From Heterostelium multicystogenum (lineage: Eukaryota; Evosea; Eumycetozoa; Acytosteliales; Acytosteliaceae), in contig RCNN01000233.1 in NCBI GenBank assembly GCA_003667245.1, positions 1 through 64,000 on the forward strand: a stretch of DNA of 64,000 nucleotides, given 5' to 3'. Position 1 is the first letter of the stretch. Every line of letters begins with the position of its first letter. Both the position numbers and the translations under genes were made by a program. Positions 50,954-64,000 of the stretch are shown one piece after another. Below the pieces are notes generated by a model. The model was not told the origin of the DNA. It did not search any database and saw only the letters and a list, made by a program, of their open reading frames with translations.

Positions 50954-51878
50954 ATGTCTGCATTCCCAGAAATTCAAAAAATATATTGATGAAAGAGATT
51001 TCTCCAATGTTATTTCATGGTGCCAAGAAAGAGAATTAAAAGTATGATACAATGGAACACCATTCACAACTGAATTGAATATAAACTAATTGGGTTCCTA
51101 TCTATCGACTCTACAGACAACAGATAAAACCAGATACTTTTAAGAAATTTTGGGGTGTTTATTTGATTTCCTATTTGATTCAAAATGATATGTATGTGTG
51201 GTTGGCGATCAATCTTCATGTTGGTCTATATACCGTCCAAAGATTGTCTACTAACTTTAGATTAAATGATCTTTCGATTAATGTTGATACTTTAGTGTAA
51301 ATGGTAGATTATTATGGCACAGAATACCATCAGAGGTAAAGGGCTCAGATTTATACTTGAAGAGCATCTGGTCACTTTTAAAACATTTCTCTCAATTGAA
51401 CTATCCACATATCTATAAATCTTTATCTTTGAACTATGGATCTGAGTTGGCTCCATTAATCGCAATCCTCAAAGGTATATACCATCCTCAAATAGTCAAT
51501 TGATTCAAAATAGTTAACCCATGCTAACCTAACATTCAACCAAAATACAATGATATTCAATAGAAACCTTCCAAAACCGCACATTCGAATTGATTTCAAA
51601 CTCTTTCACTAACATTTCAGTTAAAGATTGCAGTATCTATTTGGGTATTTCACCAGCAGATACTCTCACCTGTATGTAAACCAATACTATCATCATCCTA
51701 AACAATACCTGATAGGACTAACATTATCATTTTAGTTACACAATCACAAGGATGGACCATAGATCAAAATTCAGAATCATTGCAACCACTACCAACCAAA
51801 GCAAAGGATCAAAAGGTCAAATCAGCAAACCAACAAATCAATACATTGGCTAACTTTGTACTCTTCTTGGAGAAGTAG
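50954..51878 (+). CDS. csn8: COP9 signalosome subunit 8
   Basis: The smallest PCI subunit of the COP9 signalosome, which removes Nedd8 from cullins. Five exons (50954-51041, 51124-51191, 51296-51474, 51564-51671, 51736-51878) give 194 residues once an extra A in the run at 50976-50981 is removed. Family marks: YLISYLIQNDIVNGRLLWHR with IP (human NDMNNARYLWKRIP), SIWSLLKHFSQLNYPHIYKS, RTFELISNSFTNISVKDCSI with YLGI, the SQGW after the fourth intron, and the ending INTLANFVLFLEK (LTDYVAFLE in animals). No single long frame reveals the gene. The second exon begins after ACAACAG, because only that AG keeps the frame. Short gap to the PTEN-like gene on the same strand. Confidence 0.9.
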
Positions 51879-52646
51879 ACTGGTCGGTACACATGCATAT
51901 ACCAAATAAAACATGTATAATTTAATAATAATTAATCATAATTAATTAAAGTGAACTTCTGACTTTTGAATACCTTGTTATTTGGAGGCTGTTCAACGGA
52001 TATATTTTTTTTCAAAATAAATATGAAAAATTAAATTATTTTCTATTTAATTTTATTTTTAAAAAAAATATAAATACTACCTCAGTGACCCACGCACGTT
52101 CTTTCCTCCTTTTTCAATTCATTTCACCAAAATTCCTTTTACTATTAACATATACTATAACTATATAGTTTTTGTTATCTCTCTTTCTTCTGGACAAGAC
52201 TGTTAATTTAATTAACAATCTTTTATATTAGTTGTTTAAATATATAAATATTTTAAAGATTGTTGTATTTATAATCATTTCTCTTCATTCTGTGAAGTAG
52301 TAGTTATAAATATTTGTTAATATAACATATTTGTCTTTTTTTTTTAAACTAACATCATTTTGTGAATCTCTTTTGAGTTTATAACCATTGTATTTGAAAT
52401 CTAATCTTATCATATTATTATTATCTATATTAAGTTGTTAAATAATAGTAAACATATTCTCTTTTTTTTTTCTTTTGTAAACTTGATTTAATTTGAAAAC
52501 TACTTCTATTTATTATTTTTTATTTAGGAGTTGACTATTAAATACCTTATACCATCCGCTATCTACACCTAAAATATTAAAATATCTTCATCTCACCACC
52601 TCACACATCCTATCAGCCCTAAAATTATATACAATTTTTATAAAGA
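51879..52646. other. Intergenic upstream of TBP
   Basis: About 770 bases, very T-rich on the plus strand (CTTTCCTCCTTTTTC, repeated TTTTTTT), with a TGACCCAC octamer at 52086-52093 that also occurs (reverse strand) upstream of the eS24 gene. No coding sequence seen. Confidence 0.5.
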
Positions 52647-53624
52647 ATGAGTTCAAATCTCGCATCCTCATCCTCTGGTCCATCAACTCAAGTTGATCTA
52701 TCTAAACATCCTTCTGGTATTGTACCTGTATTACAGTAAGAGTCGATTCCAATTATACAAAGAAATATTTCACAATTAATTGAACTACGATTAAATAATA
52801 AATACAATAAACTATAAAATAATAATATTATTAGGTTGAAGCTTTAAATTATTACAATATATTTACAATTTATAACTCTTATTATTTTTTAGGAATATTG
52901 TTTCGACTGTTAATATGGGAACTCAATTGGATCTAAAGACCATTGCACTTGGTGCCAGAAATGCAGAGTATAATCCAAAGCGTTTTGCTGCAGTTATCAT
53001 GCGTATCAGAGAGCCAAAGACTACTGCTCTTATTTTCAAGAGTGGTAAAATGGTGTGCACAGGTGCAAAGTCAGAGGAAGCCTCAAAGTTGGCAGCCAGA
53101 AAATATGCTAGAATCATCCAAAAATTGGATTTCCCTGCACAGTTCACCGACTTTAAAATTCAAAATATAGTTGGTTCATGTGATGTTAAATTCCCTATTA
53201 AGCTAGAAATGTTAAACAATACTCACAATTCTTTTACAAATGTAATTATTACTTTCAACAATTAAGTCTAAACACAAACTAACGGTTCTAATTTTGATAT
53301 CAACCAAAACAGTATGAACCAGAAATTTTTCCAGGTTTAATTTACAAAATGATTCAACCCAAAGTAGTACTTTTGATTTTCGTCTCGGGAAAGATTGTAT
53401 TGACCGGTGCAAAGGTATGGTTTTATATCATAATAATTGACCAGTTCAAATTGCTAACTACATTACTTTAGGTCCGAGAGGAAATCTATGAAGCATTTGA
53501 AAATATATATCCAGTACTTACCACATACAAAAAACAAGTTACTGCTCCCCCAGCCGAAAAAGAAAAGAAAGGAAGTAGTAGCAATAGCAGTAGCACCGTT
53601 AGCACTCCTAGCATCCAATCATAG
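52647..53624 (+). CDS. tbpA: TATA-box-binding protein
   Basis: The saddle-shaped core factor of all three RNA polymerases. Exons 52647-52735, 52893-53241, 53313-53414 and 53472-53624 give exactly 230 residues. Repeat 1: [59 protein letters not shown]. Repeat 2: [54 protein letters not shown]. The DNA-intercalating phenylalanines and the stirrups are present. The N-terminus is short (about 30 residues, serine-rich); the C-terminus has a polar [12 protein letters not shown] tail after the core, slightly longer than usual. The frame is intact. In repeat 2 [10 protein letters not shown] replaces the more usual LAFSHHHFSS. Confidence 0.95.
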
Positions 53625-53975
53625 ATATTCGCCTGATTGAGTTGGACGACCAGCCAATTGTACAAACTGATTACATTTATTGACAGTCAGCTACCTAAAT
53701 CCTGATTAGAACCAAAAAGAACACGCCACAATCGACCATGTAGTTTATTTATCAACTTTTTTTTTTTTTAACTCTGCACTTTTTTTTTTTTTTCTTTTTA
53801 TTTATATAATATTATATTTGGAGGTATAGATTATCTGTATGCAAATCTCAGAGTAACAACAATAATAAAAGCAATCAATAAAAAAGCAAAAAATATAAAT
53901 CCAACAATATCGAATGTTGTTTCTTATTTACAATATTAATATTTATTATATCGCTTTCACTGTATTTCTATATTA
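53625..53975. other. Convergent intergenic region, T/A runs
   Basis: 3' regions of TBP and CMC1, with T runs at 53757-53769 and 53782-53794 and A-rich polyadenylation-like sequence near 53870-53900. No gene. Confidence 0.6.
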
Positions 53976-54403
53976 TTAGGATTGAAGTTGTTCTTCTTTC
54001 ATTTTCTTTTCATACAAAATCTTTTTCTTTTGATTTATCCATTCTCTCTTTAACTCCATCAATCTCTCTGGTGTTGTGCTGTTTTTGTTAAATGAAAATT
54101 AAAGGTATTAGTCTTTCTTTACCTATGAGGAGGATGAGGAGTGCATTATGTTTCAACATACTGTGACTGTAAACAATCTTTCATTTTTTGTTGTGCTTCT
54201 TTACATTCCCAAATAACAGAAATGAATTTATCCTCTGTACACTTTGCAAACTCTTTGACAGACTCTTCACAATCGATCAAAGTTTGATCCTTAAGCTTCT
54301 TTCTTAAGAATGAGTCGATTGCAATGGGTACAACAACCTCTGAATCTGGTATACTCAAATAGGCATCGTCGGCTGATGTAGTTGTATTTTTGCCAATAGT
54401 CAT
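53976..54403 (-). CDS. cmc1: CMC1, twin CX9C mitochondrial COX assembly protein
   Basis: An intermembrane-space protein imported by the Mia40 relay, with a role in early COX1/copper handling of complex IV. Exons 54162-54403 and 53976-54078, joined across a GTATG...CAG intron, give 114 residues. The two CX9C helices are CEESVKEFAKC and CKEAQQKMKDC. They are preceded by SFLRKKLKDQTLID and separated by TEDKFISVIWE, where the W just before the third cysteine is typical of CMC1. After the splice comes TPERLMELKREWIN and a lysine-rich tail (KEEQLQS). Short single-exon reading would wrongly stop at SQYVET. The frame is intact. Divergent from the eS24 ribosomal protein gene with 354 bases between starts. 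Confidence 0.88.
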
Positions 54404-54757
54404 TCTTTAATTCTAAATACAATTATTAGTTATCAAACTAATAGACTCACTTTAAATCTATACATAAGATATGCGTCAATCATTTCGCTAGTTTTTTGAA
54501 TAAACACGAACTACGATTAAATTCAAAAAAATATTAAATTTCATTTTTATTTTTAATTTTTTTTTTGGCACTGTGGAATGTGTGGGTCAGGTAAGGGGTA
54601 GTGCTTGCACACGACCAACACTGTGAAGAATCGTATCTGATACCTCGTACTCACCCTTTTCCGGATTCCTCCCTATAATGTATGTATAGAGTGTGATCTG
54701 TTATTAGTTCATTCCACTGATATATCTACCTATTACTATTATCACTATCTAGCAAAT
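54404..54757. promoter_or_regulatory. Shared promoter region of cmc1 and rps24, with GC-richer core
   Basis: A divergent 354-base spacer. The left half is AT-rich; from about 54567 to 54700 the sequence is clearly richer in G and C. It contains two direct CACTGTG copies (54569-54575 and about 54640), the reverse of the TGACCCAC octamer (GTGGGTCA, 54582-54589), and a pyrimidine-rich CTCACCCTTTTCC block ahead of the ribosomal protein leader. Likely regulatory; no factor is assigned. Confidence 0.45.
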
Positions 54758-55262
54758 ATGGCCGATAAATCAGCTGTTGTCGTTCGTACCAGAAAGGTTA
54801 TGTCAAACCGTCTCTTGAGCAGAAAACAATTCGTATGTATAGCAGATAGGATAGATAGAATAGTGAAAAGTAGTCTAACACTGGGATAGATTGTTGATGT
54901 TGTTCACCCAGGTAAAGCCAACGTCTCAAAGAATGACTTGATCACTGCCGTTGCTAAGATCCACAAGGTTGCTGATGCCAAGACTATCTACATCTTCGGT
55001 ATGAAGACCGACTTTGGTGGTGGAAAATCAACTGGTTTTGGTTTGATCTACGATAACTTGGATCTCGCCAAGAAGTACGAACCAAAATACCGTTTGGCAA
55101 GAGTAAGTTTAGCAGAATACAGCTTGGAAAGACACACGCTAACATACAAACCTACTACTTATTACACTACAGGTTGGACTTTACACCAGACCACAAACCT
55201 CCAGAAAGCAAAGAAAAGAGAAGAAGAACAGATTAAAGAAGGGAAAGACCTCCAAGAAATAA
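54758..55262 (+). CDS. rps24: Small-subunit ribosomal protein eS24
   Basis: Exons 54758-54832, 54890-55102 and 55173-55262 give 125 residues with an exact frame. Motifs are VVRTRKVMSNRLLSRKQF, IVDVVHPGKANVSKNDL, KTIYIFGMKTDFGGGKSTGF and LIYDNLDLAKKYEPKYRLAR, then after the second intron VGLYTRPQTSRKQRKEKKNR and LKKGKTSKK. The family ending is a similar RKQRKERKNRMKK. The unspliced reading through 55366 is wrong: the last intron (55103-55172) changes the frame. Codon choice is visibly GC-richer at third positions (GTC, CGT, AAG, ATC) than in neighbours, as expected for a highly expressed gene. Confidence 0.95.
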
Positions 55263-55972
55263 ACAACTTAATTCTGTTCATTCTTATTAATGGCAATATT
55301 GATTCAATATCGAATAGCGTCATCATTTGGATAGCCGTGGAATTCTCAATAAAAACACACTCATAGTTTAACAAATGTTTGTGTTTGATTATATTTTTAA
55401 ACAAATCATCTACGCTTTACACTTTAGAAGAGATCATGCGAACAGCATAGAAACCAAGTTTATAAGTAAGAATGAACCCAGATTGTACTGGATCATTCTT
55501 TTCTTTTATCAATTAGGAAATAACTAGCTGATAGATAGTCTCTAAAGATAGACTATAAACAAATTATTTTTATTTACTCTTGTAAAAAAGTTCATGATCA
55601 TATATAATATAATTTTATAATAGTTTACAAAACTAACATGAGTGACAGTTTCAATTCCGATAGCGCAAATCAAAATTGATAGTTTTGATGATTTTAGAAG
55701 TTAACACCAGACCTGGTATATAATAATCTCTGAAAATTCAACTTTCATAAGTTACATCATTTAAACCATTAGTATAAAAACACTTTGGAAATCAAGAATT
55801 AATATCACGTCGTTGCCCAGGTCGTGGTATTTTTTGATTTTAAGACATGTCATCCGATTGTTTTTTCTAAATTTAAAACTTATATTGATTTTAGGTTTTT
55901 AATTAATTAGTTAGTTATTACTAGATTTGACAAAATCATCTAATTTGTCATTACTATTTTACACCAACACTT
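55263..55972. other. Intergenic, AT-rich
   Basis: About 710 bases between eS24 and the ABC transporter, on the same strand. Apparent A/T-rich spacer with no coding signal or RNA gene recognised. Confidence 0.55.
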
Positions 55973-58695
55973 ATGGTTCAAAAGAATAAGATATCTGCTG
56001 GTAAGCAGTTTGCTGCCGTGCTTTGGTTGAAGGCATCACTCTCTGTAGGTTAATTAATTAAAACTACTACTACTATTATATTATCCGTTTATGTATAGCT
56101 AGCTAATTGATTTAATATCTAACAGAAAAGAGATAAGAAGTTTTTGTTTGTTGGTTTACTGTTACCTGTAAGTGTCTTAATTGGTTTTCAAACAATCTAA
56201 GGAATGCATACGCTAATAGAATTAATCTATCTAGGCAATTTCGATTACTTTATCTATTTTATTCAACTATTTGATCAATATCAATCCTTCTTTAGTCACC
56301 AATGTCTATTATCCATATAGGTATGTCAAATCGTAAAAATTATATTTCCTATCTTGTCTAACCCAATTTATGTTAATTTTACAGTAAGTTGGATTTAACA
56401 GTTGTCACAGATCCATCTGGATATGGAGATAACATTTTAAATGAAATGGCTAGTCAGTTTGACTTGAAATATTTGGTGTTTGATAATCAAACCGTTATGT
56501 ACGATCTCATCCTTAATAATACCCTGATGTATCAAATTGGTGGATATTCATTCAATGCCAGCGGTGCTGTTAAGCAGAACATATATTTTAACAGCTCATA
56601 TTCAATTCCATCATTAACACAAAACTATTTTACCTCTCTTTGTATGTTTATCCATTTATTCATCTCCATGTTATCATCTTTGTATCTAACAAATATCTTT
56701 AGATCGTTTATTGACTGGAAATAATCTGCAAATCTATGAAACACAAAGTACTTTGGATACTGGAAACGTATTTAAGCTATTCCCAATGTTAGGACCCATT
56801 CTTATCCAATACGGTTATGTATTTTTGATTCCCTACTTTGCTATTTTGATCGTTATTGATCGTGAAAAGGGAATCAAGAATCATCTCTATCTTAACTCCT
56901 TACAAAAAAAGGCCTACTGGGGTGGATATCTCTTAGCCGATTTTTTGATGTTCTTGGTACCATGTATTCTAGGATGGGCAGCCCTTGCCATTGCACATAT
57001 CACTGGATTCTACAATAATGTTGCATCATTCTTCCTATTCTTTTGCTTCGGTATAAGTTCAATACCATTCGGTTATATCTTACAGTTTTTATTTGACAAA
57101 GAAGAGACTGCAAACAGTAAGTATAACTATACCATAGAATCCATTGACCACTACTAACTACAAGGTTGCTTTTCAGAGTGGCTCTATCCATTATCGTCAT
57201 TATTCACAATTATTCCATCAGTCATCATTACATTTGCTGTGAAGAGCCAAGAGGCACCATTACCAGTACAATTGATTCTTTCCATTCTTCCATCGTATTC
57301 ACTCTACAATGGTCTCTCACAAATTGTTAGAAATCAAGGTAAAATTGGTTTAACCATTCTTATGCAATGTTTATCTGGAATTCTTTTTCTTGGTATTATC
57401 TTGTAAGTTACTTCAACAGCTTTGACTTATAGAACATCATTCTTATTAATTATCCATTATATTTAGTTTAATTGAAAAGATTAATAGTAGACCCAAGCGT
57501 GCTGAAATTAAAGATCTTGAAATGAGATCTGAAAAATCAGGTGATGACGACGTTGTTGCCGAGAGAGATCTTATCACATCGAACAGACATAATAGATTGA
57601 TTACAGTTGATGGTATATTCAAACAGTTCACTGAGGATATGCCAGATGACAAATCTGGAGTTCGAAAGAGAAAGATAAAGTATGCTGTGGACGGTGTCTG
57701 GTTTGGTGTTGATAATGGTGAATGCTTTGGTTTATTAGGTCATAATGGGTAACTATCAATCAGATTCTTATGAAAGTCCTATGTATATATATTAATTTTA
57801 ATGAAGTGCTGGTAAAACAACCTTGTTGAGTATTATGACAGGTATCCTTAACCCTGATTCTGGTGATGGTACTATTGGTGGACACAGCATTGTTAGTGAC
57901 AAAGAGAATGCATTCGAGTCTGTAGGATCATGTCCACAATTTGATATCCTGTTTGATAACTTAACTGTAGAAGAGCACCTCAAGTTCTATAGCTGGATTA
58001 AGTGTATTCCAGGTAGCGAGGTGCAGCCACAGATTAACTACTTCATTGAAAAGTTTGAGATTGAGCAACATCGTGACAAAAAGTCAAAGGAACTGTCTGG
58101 TGGAACTAAGCGTAAGCTGAGTGTTGCTTGCAGTTTGATTGGTTCCCCAAGAGTTGTATTCCTCGATGAGGCATCCAGTGGACTTGACCCAGTATCCAAG
58201 CGTACTCTCTGGACAATCATTAATGAGTTGAAAGTGGTAAGGCAATCATCTTGACCACTCACTCCATGGATGAGGCCGACTTCCTTTGCGACCGTATAGC
58301 CATCATGAGCAATGGTCGACTCAAGTGTTTGGGCACACCAATGCACCTGAAACACAAATATGGATCAGGTTATTCTTTGGACATCCAACCAATCGATGTC
58401 ACAAACTCCCAAAACATTCATCAGTAATTATTGTTATCATATCCACTTTTCAAATACAAATCGTTACTAACATTTATCACAATAATCAATCTATAGATTC
58501 ATTAGAACTATTTTCCCAGATGCAGTTCATGTTGAGAAGTTGGGTGGTATCATCACTTACGATGTTCCAATCAACAAGGTATCACTGTCAAAGCTGTTCA
58601 GAGAGTTTGAATTGAACAAACACAAATTGGGTATCATCGATTTTTCAGTATCACAAACATCTCTCGAAAAAGTATTCCTAAAGTTTGCCATTTGA
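55973..58695 (+). CDS. Half-size ABCA-type transporter (TMD-NBD)
   Basis: A membrane domain followed by one nucleotide-binding domain, like the D. discoideum half-size ABCA members. N-terminus [20 protein letters not shown], then membrane segment 1 ([19 protein letters not shown]), a luminal loop ([15 protein letters not shown]), and a cluster of segments ([77 protein letters not shown]). [23 protein letters not shown] (Walker A split by an intron at about 57750-57807), [18 protein letters not shown] (Q-loop), [20 protein letters not shown] (signature), [13 protein letters not shown] (Walker B) and [13 protein letters not shown] (H-loop). A missing A near 58232 shifts the frame inside [14 protein letters not shown]. 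The stop at 58695 may itself be an extra-T artefact, since an [19 protein letters not shown] extension follows in the next frame. Substrate is probably a lipid, by family. Confidence 0.88.
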
Positions 58696-59018
58696 GCAGT
58701 CGGCATCCGACGACAACGACAATACTATAGTAATTCCCAAAAGAGATTCCCATGTTTCTAGACAATCATTTATAGCCATGATTAATATATCATTAGTCTA
58801 CCTCTATAAATGTTTGAAACAAACCCTTCCTCTTATAAATTTAACAAATAAAAGATATTGTTTTTAACACGTTAATATGTAACCTTCTTGCAAGAAGGTG
58901 TTTGGTGGTTAAGACCTGTCGAAATGCTAATCTTAAAGATTTTTCAGAAAATTTTAAGTTATTAGCATTGTATCACATTTTTTTAATTTACAGATATATA
59001 TATTTATTTATCGGTTAG
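58696..59018. other. Intergenic, possible short coding tail plus spacer
   Basis: To 58867 there is an open frame that could be the true end of the ABC transporter. The rest is spacer with an 18-base perfect palindrome at 58882-58899. Confidence 0.5.
58882..58899. repeat. 18-base perfect palindrome
   Basis: ACCTTCTTGCAAGAAGGT reads identically on both strands. It lies in the spacer between the ABC transporter and the palmitoyltransferase and is GC-rich relative to its surroundings. It could form a cruciform, bind a dimeric factor, or be part of a small RNA hairpin. Confidence 0.8.
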
Positions 59019-60672
59019 ATGGATATTATATTTAATATATTAGTAGGATATATTATATTTGCAGTTATTGTAATATATGCATTATCATTTGGTAATAGCA
59101 ACTATCATAGAGATGGTATCGTTGGAAAGATCAATCGTTTCTTGACCACTGTACTACCAAACTTATGTTCGTAAGTATACATACATACATACATCTATTA
59201 CTTCACTATAGATGTATATACTAACACAACACACCTTTGTTGTTCTCCTTCAGATCAAATACTTTCATTTATATGCCCAAGATTTTTAAAGAACTATTCA
59301 AATAGATTTGTAAATTATTTTCTATATAAACCCAATAGAATACTCCAGGTATGATTTAGAATGCTAGCATTTCTAGGAATCTCACATGTGAAGATAGACT
59401 AATAATTCAATATAATCTAAAATAATGTAGTCTGCTTATTTATTGCTAGTACTGGGAGGATCATATTTGTTTATGAAAGATACATATCCATATCTCGATG
59501 GATATATAGCACCAACCTATCATAGATATGGATCTGTAGTAGCAATTGTTATCACACTCACTAGTTTTGTTGTCTCATCTGTTTCTGACCCAGGCTACAT
59601 TACACACGAGAATCATGGTTCATTCAGTTCAAAGTTTAAATATGACCGAATATTATATGTAAAGAAATCATGTGAAACATGTGAGTTTGTAAAGTATGTA
59701 TTCTAAACTTTTGAGTTGCATCAATAATCTCTAACCATTTCTAAATATCTACATTAATTTAGACCGTCAAGATCAAAACACTGTAGAGTTTGTGATAAAT
59801 GTGTTGCTAGATTCGACCATCATTGTCCATGGAGTATGTACACACTACATTTATTTACACCAATCAAACAGAATATTAACGAATGGATTCAAATAGTAAA
59901 TAATTGTGTAGGTGAAAAGAACTTGAGATACTTTTTGATATTTGTTGGAAATACCTCAGCTCTTTGCTTCTATGGATTCTATTTATGCACATGTGCTCTA
60001 TTTACAATCATCGACAAGCGAAATCTACTTAAACTTGGATATAATCAAAATGGAAAATGGACACCATTACCAACTTCGTTAATTATTAGAGTAACTATCA
60101 ATATTGGAAATCGTACACTTATGTTCTTTTCTAAACTAATTTTCATACAACTTAGTATTTATTTTCTGAATCAAAGTCAGTTTTTCCACTTGGCATCTTT
60201 TGTCTTGTAATATCATTGTTCTTATTATACTTCTGGTGCTATCATATCTACCTGGTTGCATCAAATAGAACAACCAACGAAACTTTCAAATGGGATGATA
60301 TCAAAGATCAAATCAGATTGAACAGAATCAACGAAAAGAAGAGATTGGCAAAGAAGGCAGAGAAGAAAGCCAATAAAGACAAATCAGGCAACAACAAGAC
60401 CAAATCAGAAGATATCCCTGACATTCTTGATGACGACGACGATATTATTGAGAATGATTTTATTAAGCACGCAACGGAAGAAAGTGATCGACCAAGCAAC
60501 AAAACCAATCATAAATCAAATAGTAAGCGTAAATCAAAAGAAGAAAGAATATCAATATCACGATGATAATGACGAAAGAACGACCATACCATTGCCAGCC
60601 ACCATTAAGGAGTTGAAGAATCCATTTAGGCAATCATTAATGTCAAACTTCAAAGAAGTATTCTTTCCATAA
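59019..60672 (+). CDS. DHHC palmitoyltransferase (Swf1/ZDHHC4-like)
   Basis: An S-acyltransferase. The N-terminus [20 protein letters not shown] is a membrane segment, followed by [10 protein letters not shown], then [20 protein letters not shown] with NRILQ and a second segment ([20 protein letters not shown]). The cysteine-rich domain is split by introns: [31 protein letters not shown] (catalytic DHHC) and [13 protein letters not shown]. Segment 4 is spliced as [20 protein letters not shown] with [18 protein letters not shown] (the TTxE motif) and a long charged tail follow, ending [17 protein letters not shown], the PaCCT-like end of the family. Introns at about 59169-59253, 59349-59432, 59698-59762, 59835-59889 and 60091-60155. 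A frameshift near 60546 separates KSKEE from [11 protein letters not shown]; the first splice also leaves the frame uncertain. Targets unknown. Confidence 0.85.
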
Positions 60673-61621
60673 CCAATAAATAGCACCAGTAATAATAATA
60701 CCTCCTAGTAAGAATCTAAACTAAAACAATACTGTTGTTGAATCAGTCATTATTAAAATGAAACAGTTTCCATTTTTAATAAGCGTGCCGCTCAAACCTC
60801 AGGTCCCAATTGTTGTGAGAAAAAAAACTGCATAAGAAGACAAAAAATTTTAAAAATTTGAATTTGAATTTTTTTGAGTGTGAACATTTTCATCATTAGA
60901 ATCTAACGGATATATTTTTAGTGATGATCAATGATGACCCGCGATTTTTTCAAATTTAAAATTAATTAAAATTACAAGTTTAGAAAGATATACAATCGAT
61001 TATTTATCTTTTAGAATTATTTATATTGCAAGTAATATAATAGTAGTTGCGCCACGACACAGTAGAGAGCCCATAGAGAGAAATACAAATAATATCTGTA
61101 TCTATTGTAATTGGATTTGGCTCTTTTTTTGATAATCAGGTATACATTTTTTATTTTTTTTTAAAAAGTTTTTTTTATGTTTTTAGTTTTTGAACTGGTG
61201 TTTGGTTTGTTGTTTGTTTGTTTGTTTGATTCCAACTGTCTGATAATTGATTAACTTACTGCCAGTATCATTAATATAATCAGTAATAGTAATAGTAAAA
61301 GTAATTATAATAATAATAATAATAATAATAAAAGTAACTATAGTGATCATTATTCATATTCATCATTAAAAGTTATAGTCCGATTATATTTATAGCTATT
61401 TAGAATTCTACTTACTATCGTATCAAGTTGTGTTAACCAGAAATACTAGTGTATCAACTTGTTAGTTCTATTCTATCTTCTATCTTAATTAATGTTTATC
61501 AGCATCATCATCATCATCAAGTAGATTGATTCAATTTAGTATTTACATTGTGTTTTTCTATTTCCTAAACTATTTTATATTTTAAACTCAAGTATTTATT
61601 AATGTTTATTGTTTCCTAACG
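60673..61621. other. Intergenic and probable leader of polo-like kinase
   Basis: About 950 bases. 60780-60830 is moderately GC-rich (AGCGTGCCGCTCAAACCTCAGG). 60921-60942 has TGATGATCAATGATGACCCGC, which resembles a snoRNA C box by eye only. 61303-61331 is a TAA tract, and T runs fill 61125-61175. No gene seen; the last several hundred bases may be 5' UTR. Confidence 0.45.
61303..61331. repeat. TAA/ATA microsatellite
   Basis: About nine tandem TAA units lie upstream of the polo-like kinase start. Confidence 0.85.

Positions 61622-64000
<2,379 letters not shown>

Noticed and set aside
54938..55366. Long rps24 exon read-through to 55366
   Set aside because: The reading past 55102 runs through an intron; the spliced frame gives the true eS24 C-terminus.

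Overview
This window is nuclear DNA of a dictyostelid social amoeba. The signs are AT-rich intergenic DNA, short GTAAGT/AG introns, CAA/CAG runs coding for polyglutamine, ATT microsatellites, and a gene set that is typically Dictyostelium-like: ErkB-type MAPK, copine, a ComC-like surface protein, a frizzled/smoothened-like receptor, a half-size ABCA transporter and a type-I-like glutamine synthetase. Coding regions are less AT-rich than those of D. discoideum. That suggests another dictyostelid lineage (for example the Heterostelium/Polysphondylium/Tieghemostelium side), but I cannot name the species from sequence alone. No tRNA, rRNA, CRISPR array or intact transposon was recognised.

Left part (1-8.5 kb): an accessory, decaying region. 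It holds a wrecked AAA-ATPase-like (PF09820-type) gene, a broken Crinkler/RHS-type NTPase-nuclease effector-like gene, two unrecognised coding relics, one apparently intact four-membrane-segment protein, and a broken SAP/F-box-like repeat protein. From 8.9 kb onward almost everything is a conserved gene.

Middle (8.9-32 kb): cobalamin-dependent methionine synthase, hydroxymethylbilane synthase, a small Q/N-rich protein, the splicing modifier Ubl5/Hub1 in four small exons, a mitochondrial-looking glutamine-synthetase-like enzyme, inositol monophosphatase, akirin, the GPI mannosyltransferase PIG-B, ErkB, a secreted alpha/beta hydrolase, a copine, and an unrecognised Q-rich repeat protein.

Right part (32-64 kb): a ComC-like LRR/TIG/EGF surface protein, an ankyrin protein, an ACX4-like acyl-CoA oxidase with a PTS2-like N-terminus, a frizzled-like receptor, an STE20-family kinase with about ten S-T-V-V-x-K-D-D repeats, an AT-hook protein, a PTEN-family phosphatase, COP9 signalosome subunit 8, TATA-binding protein, CMC1, ribosomal protein eS24, a half ABCA transporter, a DHHC palmitoyltransferase and polo-like kinase, which runs off the right edge.

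The genes are independent eukaryotic loci on both strands with gaps of about 0.1-2 kb, so no operon logic applies. Functional themes are one-carbon/heme metabolism, phosphoinositide signalling (inositol monophosphatase, PTEN-like), membrane and surface biology, and gene expression.

A striking property is that many conserved genes carry single-base frameshifts, mostly one extra or missing base in a short homopolymer. Correcting them restores full-length family proteins, and in several genes the corrected exon lengths sum to an exact multiple of three. This looks like indel error in the assembly rather than biology. Genes with only such lesions are therefore listed as CDS, and genes with multiple stops or missing parts as pseudogenes.
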